Of a DNA stretch of 64,000 nucleotides, positions 16,545-27,477 are shown piece after piece. The first letter of the stretch is position 1, and each line of letters opens with the position of its first letter. Below the pieces are notes generated by a model that was not told the origin of the DNA, did no database searches, and worked only from the letters and a program-made list of their open reading frames with translations. Made by a program: the position numbers and the translations under genes. This DNA is from Engraulis encrasicolus (taxonomy: Eukaryota; Chordata; Actinopteri; Clupeiformes; Engraulidae): positions 60,133,814-60,197,813 of the forward strand of contig NC_085857.1 of assembly GCF_034702125.1 (NCBI RefSeq), written 5' to 3'.

Positions 16545-17558
16545 TGGCCTATGCACAAATCACACACACAGCAGATATTTAGTTTCCAGTGACAGGAGGG
16601 GAGAAAATGTGACTTATACAGCAGGGCTACATTTTCCTGGAGAAGTAGGGATTGTGCATTGGTCTCCTTGGAATTTTGTATGGCTAAATGACATTATCTG
16701 ATAACCTGCAGACTACTACATTCATAAAGATTAATTTCTTAGTGAGAAAACCAATAAGCCTGGGGATAACACTTCAAACAAAGCTAGAACGTTAGCCTAC
16801 TTATGACAGCTAAGCAGCTTTGACAATCATAATGAGAAGTTACAAGTGTATGGACGCAGGGAGGAGACGACACCATAGATTTTCTAGGAAGGGGCTGTTG
16901 TCAACCAGAAAACAGCACATTTGATGCTCTGAGTCTGTTGGTCATATGCAACAGCCAATGGTAACTCTTGAAGTTGCTTAAAACTTTGTTTGTAGTCTTA
17001 AAATTGACTTAAGATTCATCACAAACTATTTGGGGGCTGTTTAAAAGTATGCAATGTTTATGAAATAGTTTGTTTTAGGAATAGCACTAGTTAGCAGCTG
17101 CCAGCAGAGATTAAAGCCATCAACAGTGTTAGCAGCTAGCTACAGCTATTGCTCAACCAACCAAGTCCTTCAGCACACTGTTTGCAACAAATGTTACCCC
17201 ATAACTTTTCAAGAACGAGGCATAGAGAGCTTTGTAAATCATTTATTTGCAGGCTGATACCATCTGTGTTGACTACCTCACGCAGACTGAAAGCACACTC
17301 GAAGGAGGAAGCGGAGTAGGGAGAGACAAGGGGAAGGGGAGGGGGAGGAGCAGGGGTGCACAAGGCTCTGCTATCATCTTCTGTAAGCGGGCATGCTGGG
17401 AATTGTAGTTAAGCCATCACTGCAACCCGCGGTCAGCCAGTTCATGAAAAAAAAACTTCACAGGGTCACATCTAGCGTTAATCTTGCGATAAAAAATTGT
17501 CGCCATTGAAAAGGGGTTGAGTTAACGTGATAATGACGCGATAATTTTGACAGCACTA
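16191..17558. mobile_element. hAT-type MITE, about 1.37 kb
   Basis: The ends TAGTGCCGTCAATCGATTAA (16191) and TAATTTTGACAGCACTA (17558) are inverted. The flanks gttttaat (16183-16190) and gttctaat (17559-17566) match 7 of 8. Subterminal gttaactcgtgattaatcac and its counterpart gagttaacgtgataatgacg support the pairing. It carries a (TAA)n run and no transposase. Confidence 0.8.
16447..16544. repeat. (TAA)n microsatellite
   Basis: An almost pure run of taa units with two ttataa interruptions near 16490-16502. It produces a meaningless poly-isoleucine open frame. Confidence 0.95.
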
Positions 17559-17850
17559 GTTCTAATTGATGTATAGATATTAACCCTTTGGAGACGGCGC
17601 ATAGAAATATCGTGCACTGGGGAACAATGGCGTTGTGGTTGTTATGGCAATAAAATACACATCTGCAGATAAAAAAATGTTGTACTGACATTACTACAAC
17701 CTAACCAATCAAAAAAGAAAGACTTGGAAATGCTTAGTTGTGATTGGTAGCTAGGTTTATCTGTCATGTTAAAGGTACCGCCTTCAACAGCTGAGCGGCA
17801 ACTCGAATGTCCAGCTGACGCTCACAGCTGGATATTGACGTTCACTTGTT

Positions 17851-18015
17851 ATGATGGCTGCTCCACCTCGCAAGCGCGTCCGCTACAGTCGGGATGAAGT
17901 GGTGGCAATGATGACAGAAAATAACAATGAGAGCGATATTGACAACCGGTGGTCTTTCAAGTGATGAGGAGTTTGCCTTGAACGAGGAGTTTCCTGGAAG
18001 CGATTCAGAAACAAG
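17851..18015 (+). pseudogene. piggyBac transposase exon 1, frameshifted
   Basis: ATG at 17851 opens MMAAPPRKRVRYSRDEVVAM, a basic then acidic N-terminus. Near 17946 the frame shifts into GGLSSDEEFALNEEFPGSDS, the acidic DEEF-type start common in piggyBac proteins. A consensus donor, acaag then gtacgt, follows at 18016. The acceptor tttttag-like ccttttag at 19166-19173 continues in matching phase with FHPEPADDLEPASPNSG. The single frame change makes this copy non-functional. Confidence 0.6.
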
Positions 18016-18046
18016 GTACGTGACGAGCTATGTGACAACTTTTGCT

Positions 18047-18842
18047 AATAAGCTAGCCAACTTTTGCCAGTGAAGTTTGAAGCGATCTCGTTGTTGTTTG
18101 TTACAGTATGTGGCCCATTGCCTCTGCTAATATGAAATGATGTTTGAAAAGGGCATAGGTTTTGATCGAGTATTCATTTCTATCAGAGGGGAAAAAATGA
18201 GCTGGTCTACTGTAGCAATTAATTCATTCAATCTGTCAGAATCTTGACGCGTCTGACAGACTGATACCTACGGGCTGAGATGGTTCTCCCGACGCTCACT
18301 TATTTTCCTCAGGAAAATGTATATTTTTCATGAATTTTATATGTAAAGGAAGTAGTATCTCTGAAGCCCCTATTTAGCTCATGAGATGTATCAGCACATT
18401 TTGTGCTTTTCTGTTCAAGTGGTCCAAGCTATGACGATAGCCTATTTTGTTTCTCACAAATAAGCTAGCCAACTTTTGCCGGTGAAGTTTGAAGGTATCT
18501 CATTGTTGTTTGTTGCAGTATGTGGCCCATTGCCTCTGCTAATATGAAATGATGTTTGAAAAGGGCATAGGTTTTGATCGAGCATTAATTGCTATCAGAG
18601 GGAAAAAATTAGCTGGTCTACTGTAGCGATTCATTCATTCAATCTGTCAGCCCGTAGGTATTACCTCAGTCTGTCAGACGCGTCAAGATTTTGAAACGGT
18701 ACTCCCGTCACGCTCACTTAATTTCCTCAGGAAAATTTATATTTTTCATGAATTTTATATGTAAAGGAAGCCCCTAGTTAGCTCATTAGATGTATCAGCA
18801 CATGTTGTGCTCTTCTGTTCAAGAGGTCCAAGCTATGACGAT
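18047..18842. repeat. Tandem duplication in the piggyBac intron with micro-inversion
   Basis: Unit 1 (18047 to about 18440) and unit 2 (18460 to about 18842) are close copies, both starting aataagctagccaacttttg and ending ggtccaagctatgacgata. Bases 18240-18274 of unit 1 appear reverse-complemented in unit 2 at 18651-18690. The inverted segment starts next to a ctgtcag sequence and contains its inverse ctgacag. Confidence 0.85.
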
Positions 18843-19265
18843 ATATCATATGCATGACTATAGGCTATCAATCTAAATTTATGAGGAGGAAAAAAGGCCA
18901 CTTTACTGGAAGCATCTAAATGCACACTCCATGAATTAACAATGTTTATATTTACTTTGTCTAATTTATACATTATGATTATTTAACTTAGGCCGGTAGT
19001 CCTATGTGAATCATTGTGCAAGTTTTATACTGACAATCTGTTTTGTTGCATGTGTTATATGGGGCCAACACAATGTGCTCAAAAGTATTGTGTGCTGTCT
19101 GAGTGAGCTAACATGATAAGTTGTTTTTTTATGTTTGTATGATCACCAGTGTTGTTCTCTGCTTCCCTTTTAGCTTTCATCCGGAACCAGCAGATGACCT
19201 AGAGCCTGCATCACCGAACTCAGGTCAACTGCCAAAGAGCGATACGGGTAGAGGATGAGTGGGCG

Positions 19266-19476
19266 GACCAAGTGGAGGAGGCCGAGGCGGAAGAGGAGTA
19301 GGAGGAGGAGGAGGAGGAGGAGGCGCAGGCGGAGGAGGAGGAGGAGGAGGAGGAGGAGGAGGAAGAGGAGAAGGCAGAGGAGGCCGAAGCAGAGGAGAAG
19401 GGGGCAGAGGACGAGGAGGCAGAGGACGAGGAGGCAGAGGACGAGGAGGCAGAGGAGGAGAAGGAGGCAGAGCACG
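19266..19476. repeat. GA-rich minisatellite in the acidic region of piggyBac exon 2
   Basis: A purine-only tract built of gga/gag/gcagag units. One plus-strand frame reads as a long Glu/Ala/Asp acidic stretch (VEDEWADQVEEAEAEEE and on), which fits the acidic N-terminal region of piggyBac transposases. Gly-rich and Arg-rich readings in the other frames are artefacts. Confidence 0.8.
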
Positions 19477-19569
19477 GACTTCAGCTTTCAGGGTCAGAGG
19501 AGGAGTTGGGTCACAACAGCCTGTGTTTGGTACCAACTCTTACAGCACACCAGACACACCAAACTAGCT

Positions 19570-20918
19570 ACCACCATTCACACCCCTAAGACCACCGGGC
19601 TTACACCTGCCTGCAACACTCCTCAGGGGTGCAATGAGCTATGCTCTTGATTTTTTAAAGTTGTTTTTTACAGTGGAGGTCATGACACAGAATGCACAGC
19701 ATACCAATGCATATGCATTGGTATGCTGTGCAATCTGTGTCATGGAGTGCTGTGCTGCATAAGCCAACATATGCCAACAAGCATGGCGAGTGGGTAGATA
19801 CCACAGCAGAGGAGCTCTACAAGCTGGCAGGACTTTTATTGTACATGGGATTAGTAGATGTCAGCCCTACCAGTCGTTACTGCAGCAAAAAGATCCTGTA
19901 TCATGGTCTGTGGGGACGTTCTTTTATGACACGCGACCGATACAAGGCCTTGATGGCTATGCTCCATATCGTAGACCCCAGTGCTGAAAGTGACTCAGAG
20001 AAGCTGTTCAAAATCTCCACCTTCATGGCCCACATCAAAGACCGGTGCATGAGTCTTTATCAGCCATTTCAGCAGGTTGCTGTTGATGAACGCATGGTAA
20101 AGTCTAAGCATCTAAGCATTCGACAATTTATGCCAAACAAACCAGTAAAGTGGGGAATCAAATTGTGGGTTTTGGCAGACAGTGCCAACGGGTATTCATA
20201 CCATTTTAATGTGTATATTGGGAAAAGAGCTGGACATAAAGTGTCTGAAAATGGTTTGGCCTATGACACGGTGATGGAGCTGGTCGCACCACTCTTACAC
20301 CAGGGTTACCACTTTTATTTTGATAATTTCTATACGTCCGTCAAGTTAATCAAGGACTTATATACCTCATTAACACCAGCCACGAGGATGGCAAGCGAGA
20401 ACAGGAGGAACTTCCTTGACTCGATGAAAAAGGGGAAGGAATGGGCCAAAAGCCAAGAACGGGGGGGCATGAGATGGGAAAGGGATGGGGTTTGTCTTGC
20501 CCTGCAGTGGATGGACAGTAGGCCGGTTACTGTGCGCTCCACCATCAGTAATGCCAATGATTTTGTTATTGTGCAGAGAAGAGAGAGAAATGGTGAGAGG
20601 TGGCGCACACTACAGGTGCAACAACCCAGGGTAATACAACAATACAATCAATCCATGAATGGTGTGGACAGATCTGACCAGCTCATGACCAATAACAATA
20701 TCTTGAGGAAGTGCATGAAATGGTGGAAAACTCTTTTTTTCACATGGTGGACATGGCTGTTGTTAACAGCTTCATTTTGTTTGTTGCACAGGTCACAACA
20801 GCCAGATAATGTTTTGTTAAAACGGCCTATGCGGCAGTATGCGCTGTGGCAGTACAGTGTTCAAGCCTCCAAAGAGGGAGCAAGGAGGTTTTCACACTGT
20901 GCACCTCCCAAAATTTAG
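19570..20918 (+). pseudogene. piggyBac transposase core (PGBD-like), 5' part disrupted
   Basis: Bases 19570-19715 read PFTPLRPPGLHLP and DFLKLFFTVEVMTQNAQHTN, the conserved piggyBac entry motif. The frame then breaks at the palindrome (19681-19744) and resumes as an open frame to 20918. In that frame (residue 1 at 19692) the three catalytic Asp are visible: D132 in VAVDERMVKSK, D211 in YFDNFYTS and D326 in NGVDRSDQL. The C-terminal Cys-rich domain is missing. The enzyme would excise and integrate at TTAA. Intact catalytic residues with a broken N-terminus suggest recent death. Confidence 0.8.
19681..19744. repeat. 64-bp near-perfect palindrome inside the piggyBac gene
   Basis: The two 32-bp arms meet between 19712 and 19713 and differ at a single pair (aat against att). 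The left arm fits the transposase reading frame (MTQNAQHTNAYA); the right arm does not. The right arm therefore looks like a templated inverted copy of the left, which broke the frame. Confidence 0.9.
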
Positions 20919-21251
20919 CACTACCAAGCGTAATTGTACGAGCACCAAGAAGGAATACAAAGTATATTCTTTCTGTGATGCGCCTCAATTTTAAGTGTAT
21001 CTACACTGTACAGCAGAGAAAAACAGTTTGCACTTTGGCACAGCCAAGACTATCACAAGGAATTGTGAGACAGTGTGTTTCTTGAAAATGTATTCTGTTC
21101 GGGGTGAGCAGATTGTCACTATTATTATTTTATTTATTTATTTCAGTGTTATTTATCTATGAATGTATTCATCTATGTATAAATGTAAATATTTCTATGA
21201 AGCAATCTATGCATTGTTTTTCCATTGTTATTAACAACAACAAAAAAAAAC

Positions 21252-21273
21252 GGGGGGGGGGGGGGGGGGGGGG
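21252..21273. repeat. G22 homopolymer
   Basis: Twenty-two consecutive G follow a nine-A run. This is a strong G-quadruplex candidate and likely to be length-unstable or misread. Confidence 0.9.
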
Positions 21274-21791
21274 TCATCTGTATTCATCCAATTGTCCAAT
21301 ACATCCACTGTCCTGTTTCAATCCAAATACTCTATCAAATACATTTTTTTACAAACAGGAAACAATAAAGAAATGGTTTATTGCACCAGATTTTGTTGTA
21401 TTTTTGTATTCACTTCAAGTGCATAGCTAGTTCTCTCTTATGGTAATATGAATGTCAGTAAAATAATTCTCGCAGCATTCTAAATTGATATAACTGTTTT
21501 TTTTGCACCCATAACTAAATGTATCATATCTTTTGAACAATATGTCCTCGCCACATAAATGTTATACCTTCATGTAGCACACACAATTCTGATCATTTGA
21601 TACACTCTATATTTTTGTCTATCTAGTACAGAAATGTGTCAAAAAAGGATTTATGTCTGGAATTTTCCTTTTTTTAACGGGTTTTTGTACAAGTACCTAC
21701 TGAACTATATGCTGAAATTCATATCATTTTGTAGCCCTGGTTCTCCTGCTTACAATGGTATATAGAACACATTTGGTGTATGTAACACAAG

Positions 21792-22108
21792 GCAGTCATG
21801 GGTGAGCGGTTAGGGCGTCAGACTTGCATCCCAGAGGTTGCCGGTTGGACTCCCGACCCACCAGTTTGGTGGGGGGAGTAATCAACCAGTGCTCTCCCCC
21901 ATCCTCCTCCATGACTGAGGTACCCTGAGCATGGTATCGTCCCACCGCACTGCTCCCCATGGGGCGCCAATGAGGGCTGCCCCCTTGCACGGGTGAGGCA
22001 TAAATGCAATTTTGTTGTGTGCAGTGTGCAGTGTTCACTTGTGTGCTGTGGAGTGCTGTGTCACAATGACAACAGGAGTTGGAGTTTCCCAATGGGCTTT
22101 CGCTTTCT
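21792..22108 (+). mobile_element. tRNA-derived SINE (family copy 2)
   Basis: The head gcagtcatgggtgagcggtt has a B-box-like ggttggactcc, and the body ends gggctttcgctttc. It matches copies at 6679 (inverted) and 33591. It lies just downstream of the piggyBac remains. Confidence 0.75.
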
Positions 22109-22661
22109 TTCACAACTTAGAAACACTGAATTTTATGGAATGTCTTCATGTAGCGCCACAAAATAGAATCTTTATCATCGTTGCCAAAGTGTTAAACATA
22201 AAACTGCTCAGCTCTGCCCCAAAAGGCAAGCCCGCTTCCAGCATTTTCTGCAAGAATGCAATCTAGTTTCATTTTTTTTCTCAAAAAGCATTTCTTACTG
22301 ACAGATTAGGAATTGTTTTGGTGTGGGCACAGCTAGTATTCTCTTTTGTTTGTTGGATCAACCAAGTGGAAAAGTTATTTATCAAAAACATATACAGTAT
22401 ATCACAAAAGTGAGTGCACTCCTGCAGATTTGTGCGTATATCTTTTCATAGGAAAGCATACAAAAATTTCACTTTGACACAATGTTTAGTGACCTTTTAA
22501 CAACATATTTAACTGCTTAAATTTCTTGTTCACTGAGAAATAAACAAAATACAGCCATTAATGTTTGAACATGTACCCACAAAAGTGAGTACACCCCAGA
22601 TTGAAATCTGGTAGAGAAGGGGCCGTGTTGGCTCGAATCGTCTCGAAATGAAAAGGGGTGT

Positions 22662-23160
22662 CCTCTATGGTCTTCCCCCCAAGGCACTGGACAGGTTACA
22701 GCGTGTCCAAAACTCAGCTGCCAGGGTCCTCACACACACTGGCAACACATTACCCCCTCACTCAAGCAGCTTCACTGGCTCCCGGTGAAGTCACGCATCA
22801 CGTATAAAATCTTACTCCTGACTTACAAATCCTTCAATGCACTCGCTCCCCAGTACCTCTCGGATCTCATCCAGCATCCCTCCCAACCAAGGTCCCTGAG
22901 GTCCTCTAGCAAGGAGGACCTGCTTGTCATTTCTCATTCCAGGCTATGGACCTTTGGTGACAGAGCCTTCTGTGTTGCTGCCCCCACCCTTTGGAACAGT
23001 CTACCTCTCCATGTCCGTCAAGCCTCCACACTGGCTACGTTCAAAAAGCACCTAAAATCACACCTATTCACCAAGGCCTATGGTCCTTAACCAACATGAT
23101 TTTTTAAATGACGACATCCGTTAATACTTAGAGAGTTCATATAATACTTAGACAGTTCAT
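22662..23160 (+). pseudogene. LINE (L2/Rex-type) C-terminal fragment
   Basis: Plus-strand reading gives LDRLQRVQNSAARVLT (22688), then after a frame change an open segment 22785-23090 starting MKSRITYKILLLTYKSFNAL with GDRAFCVAAPTLWNSLPLHV and TFKKHLKSHLFTKAY. This is the conserved end of L2/Jockey-group ORF2. It is 5'-truncated and has no reverse-transcriptase motifs left. Confidence 0.75.
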
Positions 23161-23224
23161 ATAACTTGTCTGCTTGCTGACCATATGTTTAGGCCTTTGT
23201 AAATAGCAATATTTAATATTCGAT

Positions 23225-23740
23225 TCCAGTCAGAAAGACGAGATGCACCGAATCTCTCACAGACTGCCATGAACTGACGAGGATAGCCAGGTAAGATACT
23301 GTTAGCAGTTTACAGAACCAGATTGTTACAGGCTGTTATTACTAGACCATTTCTTGTAGGTGTAGAACAAAATCGCAGTCGTTAAATGTTACTTAGGATC
23401 AAAACACACTTGTCGTTAACATGTAGACAGAGTGTTGTGATACTGAGTAGGTTATGTGAGCAAACAGCCGTCTGCTTTAATATGCCATCTCTCTGAATTC
23501 TGAGCTGGAGGGAAGCTGCCCTGCCGCTAGGTAGCTGCTCCGACCGGAACTTTTGTCAGTCACGCCCCTAATACTACAGTTTGCTGTGTGGATTCAGTGT
23601 GATTGGTTGATGCGCCATCCTATTGCGTGGCGTTGAGTGCCAAAGCATTTTGATAGACAACTGTTTATCCCGCCCACACTTCCCAGCTACTCTAGACCCC
23701 TGTCAGCTTTCAAGCTGTAGGGGCTTAGCTCGCTAGGCTA
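23225..23740. repeat. Dispersed repeat, inverted partner at 32120-32645
   Basis: Shared phrases in opposite orientation include gagatgcaccgaatctc, tgaactgacgaggatagcca, gttgtgatactgagtaggtt, gctgtgtggattcagtgtga and gacccctgtcagctttcaag. A third partial copy lies at 24240-24305 joined to 25622-25685. The family is not recognised. Copies are diverged, so this is an old repeat rather than a recent inversion. Confidence 0.65.
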
Positions 23741-23865
23741 TGAAACTTACACAGATTTCGTGTCCCAAAGATCTGTGTCTATTCCAGGTAACTGTACAGC
23801 TCTACTAAACTAAAACTTTACACTAATGCTTAAACTAATACTAATCACTACTACTCCACTACTTT

Positions 23866-24250
23866 CTACTAATCTACTTTACTACTCTACTCTACTCTAC
23901 TTGACTACTCCACTCTACGCTACTCTACTCCACTCTACTCTACTCTACTCTACTCTACTACTCTTTTCCACTCTTCTGTTCTCCACTCTCCTCTTCGTTG
24001 TTGAGAGAGATGTGCCTAGTCTTGCTGCTTCTAATACTCTACTCTACTACACTACTCTCTACTACTCTATATTAATCTACTATACTACTGTACTACTCTA
24101 CTCTACTTTTCTACACTACTTTACTACTCTATTCTACTCTACTACACTACTCTACTACTCTACTCTACTCTACTACTCTACTCTAATATCTAATACTCTA
24201 CACTACTCTACTACTGTAATCTACTACTAATCTATTCTACTCTAATACTC
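23866..24250. repeat. (TCTAC)n minisatellite
   Basis: Degenerate ctact/tctac pentamers over nearly 400 bp, with one non-repeat interruption at about 23986-24035. A second tract of the same repeat follows at 25686-25846 beyond the inserted element. Confidence 0.9.
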
Positions 24251-24308
24251 TACTCTAAATAAAATAAAAAAACAATTGTTCACATAAAAAGAAAAGCCGA
24301 GATACAAT

Positions 24309-25618
24309 GGCCCTCATTTATCAAAGCACCGTACGACGAGAATCATACGTACGTTGTGCGTACGTTCTTTTTCTACGACCAGTTGGTATTTATCAAATCT
24401 CATTGTAAGCGCAGGAAAGATGAAATCCTACGACTGCTCTCAGACGGTGTACGCCGTTTTCAAGTTGGACTTGAGATGACTATGATCACCAACTTGAGCA
24501 GCAGTTGTAGCGCAACAACTCATTATCATAAATATGTGGCCTACATAATTATAAAATGTTTTTACATTGTATATTTTGGCTATAAGCCAACGTCTACCTG
24601 TTTGAATTGGTGCACCCTTCCTGGGAGTGCTGCGTTAATTTGGCATAGGAACAAGATACTTCTAATTTGTGATTTGACGTGATGTGTGAATATTTGTGCA
24701 ATATAGGCCTACAGCTGTGTATTGGAATGTGCCTTCAGTCGTGGGATCAATGACCGACGTCCCTTCTTTTTAACAGCTGGGAGTTCGCGCACATCAATCA
24801 ATAGCCTACAGACAGTAGCCTAATAATATCCCGGTTGAGTTTCGACGTTTGATCGCACACAACTACTATCCGAATATAGGCTACAACTGACACGTGAGTC
24901 CTATAACATTTTATAGTCGTCCACTCCCTAGGTGGTAAAAAGGCTATCCGGTCGAAGGACTGGAGCGCTGGAGAGAGGCAGGGCGCATATGAGCGCGAGA
25001 AGGACAGCGCACTGGACATGTAGGCCTACAACTCTCCTTCCCCAACCAATTGTTTGGGCACTGTTTGTTGGCCAGTTTCACGTAAGACCCTTTTCTTGAC
25101 CTCGTTTAAAAAAGATCATCATATTTAATTTTCATATATTTAAATATTTAAATAATATTCATTAAAAAATATCTTCATTATGTCTACTGTAGTCAATCAA
25201 ACATTTCATTGTAGGCTAACCATCATTATTTGGAAATCAATCTCTACCCCTTCCATATTGAGAACCGAAACGCTGTTGACTACAGCTGTTGATTATTTCC
25301 ACGTGTTATTTTGTTGTCTACCTCGCGTTAAGCCTAATTTCAAGCTGTCAATCAACCAGAAACGTGGATGTTTTAGCCGGTTTGCGTCTCTCCATGTCGC
25401 AAACTCAGGGGTGCAGTCTCCTTCCCGCCAGTTTAGAGAAGGTGTGATTATTCTAATTACGATGGTTTTCAGACGCTGGATTTATCAACAGCCGCTCGCT
25501 CTTACGATGAGATTGGAGAGGTACACATGTTTAGTAAATCTCACGTGAGCCTCGTCGTACGACAAGATCTGCGCTCATTTCTGCAACGGTTTCTACGTAA
25601 GTTTGATAAATGAGGGCC
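24309..25618. mobile_element. DNA transposon with GGCCCTCATTTATCAAA termini
   Basis: Exact 17-bp inverted ends GGCCCTCATTTATCAAA (24309) and TTTGATAAATGAGGGCC (25618) are flanked by aat on both sides (24306-24308 and 25619-25621). Removing it rejoins a repeat whose uninterrupted version is at about 32610-32690. The 3-bp TSD suggests a PIF/Harbinger-like element, but aat is not the usual TWA. No transposase is recognised; a 122-codon frame at 25180 has no domain. Confidence 0.8.
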
Positions 25619-25685
25619 AATGAATCTCATAGACTGCCATGAACTGACGGGGCTAGCCGGGTAGGCTACTGTTAGCTCTGTTAGT

Positions 25686-25846
25686 TTTTTACTCTTATTT
25701 TTCTACTCTACTTCTATTCTACTCTTCTTCTCTACTCTACTCTACTCTACTACTCTACTCTACTAGTCTATTGTACTTCTCTATTCTACTACTCTACTCT
25801 ACTAGTTTACTCTACTACTCTACTCGACTACTCTACTTTAAAGGTT
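25686..25846. repeat. (TCTAC)n minisatellite, second tract
   Basis: Continuation of the pentamer repeat seen at 23866-24250. Confidence 0.85.
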
Positions 25847-27176
25847 AACCATTTTAAGAAGTACTATTATGACATCACTTTGGGGGTTCCAAAGGCTCAT
25901 AGGAGTCTATGAGTGCGTTACAATATGCGACCTTGCCTCCTCCACTTGTGTTTGTCTCCTCGTACCAGTATGCAGTGTTGGGTAAGTTACTTTTTTAAAG
26001 TAATTAGTTACTTTACTTTAGTTACTGTTTTCAATTGTAATTGAATTACTTTACTTATTACTAAATTTTAAAAGTTTAAAAAGTTGATTGCCCTGTAGGC
26101 CTAGGCCTATTTATAACAGTGTCAATAAATTTGAATTTAGTCTAACATTATGCATAGAATAGAATAGACTTTCATTGTCACGTCAGCATGGAAATTGCCT
26201 TTAGTCTCAGAGAATAAACAGAATGAGTAGGGTGAGGTGGCCATACCAAACAGAAATGGTGATAGGTAAGGACACTCTAGCTTACATATCCTCTCCTATA
26301 TGTTGCACCTTATCGTGAGATTAGAATTATAAGGTTTTATCTCCGTTTGGGGTAGTTCTGAGATATTGAGCATCAAAGTTTTTTACATCCCAGCTGTTTT
26401 GTGAGATAGAACCTTTTTATTTTATTAATAACAATGTGAAATAATACTTTTTTTTTCTTTTTACAAAAATAACACCACACATGCATTAATAAACATGTAA
26501 TGGGTCAGATTATGTCAAAAACTCAATTTTACCAAAACTGGAGATAGAACCTAATAATTCTCAGCTCACGTTATGCTACCCCAAAGCCTTTCAGTTTCCT
26601 GATTAAAAACGACCTTGGATTGCATGTGCATTAGAATTATTATTAAGGATTCTGCAGAATGCAGAATCCGTTCATGCTGGAAGACGGTTTGATCAGGCAC
26701 ATTTGAATGACCTCAACGCAATAGTGTTGCATCCTCTGTTCTCACATTATTCTCAATTGACTCACGCTGGCTGCTGCTGCTGACGGAGCTAACCAAACTT
26801 TTGTGTTGCAGTGTATTTAACCAATATGTCATCAGTGAGCACAACAGACGCCATGGCGGCATTTGCGATGTAGGGTACAGCTGTTTCATTCATGCATTCG
26901 CGTAACTGTGGACTCGGAATGACTGTAGATTTAACTGCGCAGCGAATCACTTTCACTTTACCTCTGGCGTAATGTTTAAAAAAAATGATGGTGGAACTCC
27001 AAATATTGTAGTAGGCCTATAGGTTAAGCACATCACAGTGCAATGGGCTCATGAAAAACCTTGCATGCACGAGGAAGGAGCAGTCTGCTTGCGCGCTAGG
27101 GTGCATCAGATGCCCCCTACGAAAAGATATTGCCTTGGCCCTATAGTAAAAATGTTCTACACCTAGTAAAACCACA

Positions 27177-27468
27177 CTGAGTGCGTCTTAATATGCGACC
27201 TTGCCTCCTCCACTTGCTTCTCGTCATCTGACATGACATCACTGACAACAGCATTATATTTCAATATCTTGCAAAAGCTCAATTGTAGAGCCTTTTTCTC
27301 ATTTGCAATTGGGATGGTGAATGAAAAACAGTCCCTCAAAAGTTGTTGTGGCTAGGCTGACAGCTGGGAAACTTTATTGTTTTCTCCACAGAGTAGGGGC
27401 CAGGAGGCTGGACGAGGACACAAGCGCAAGTGGAGGAGGCAAGGTCGCATATTAAGACACACTCACTG
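27177..27468. mobile_element. Intact MITE copy nested inside the hAT
   Basis: It begins gagtgcgtcttaatatgcga and ends cgcatattaagacacactc; possible 3-bp TSD act. It has the same internal sequence (tgttgtggctaggctgacag) as the outer MITE and the copy at 57598. This is self-nesting: a MITE inside a hAT inside another copy of that MITE. Confidence 0.8.
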
Positions 27469-27477
27469 TGTATTTAT

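Larger units (their letters stand above)
17580..21430 (+). mobile_element. piggyBac transposon, decayed (right end not found)
   Basis: The left end is TTAACCCTTTGGAGACGGCG at 17580, the TTAA target plus a CCC start expected of piggyBac. A two-part transposase gene follows (17851-18015, then 19174-20918). I could not find the matching inverted end with TTAA downstream. It may be lost, or displaced beyond the Tc1 and hAT insertions that begin at 22395 and 43137. The right coordinate is provisional. Confidence 0.6.

Noticed and set aside
19170..19650. Proline-, leucine-, glycine- and arginine-rich frames
   Set aside because: All come from one GA-rich minisatellite; only the acidic frame fits the piggyBac gene.
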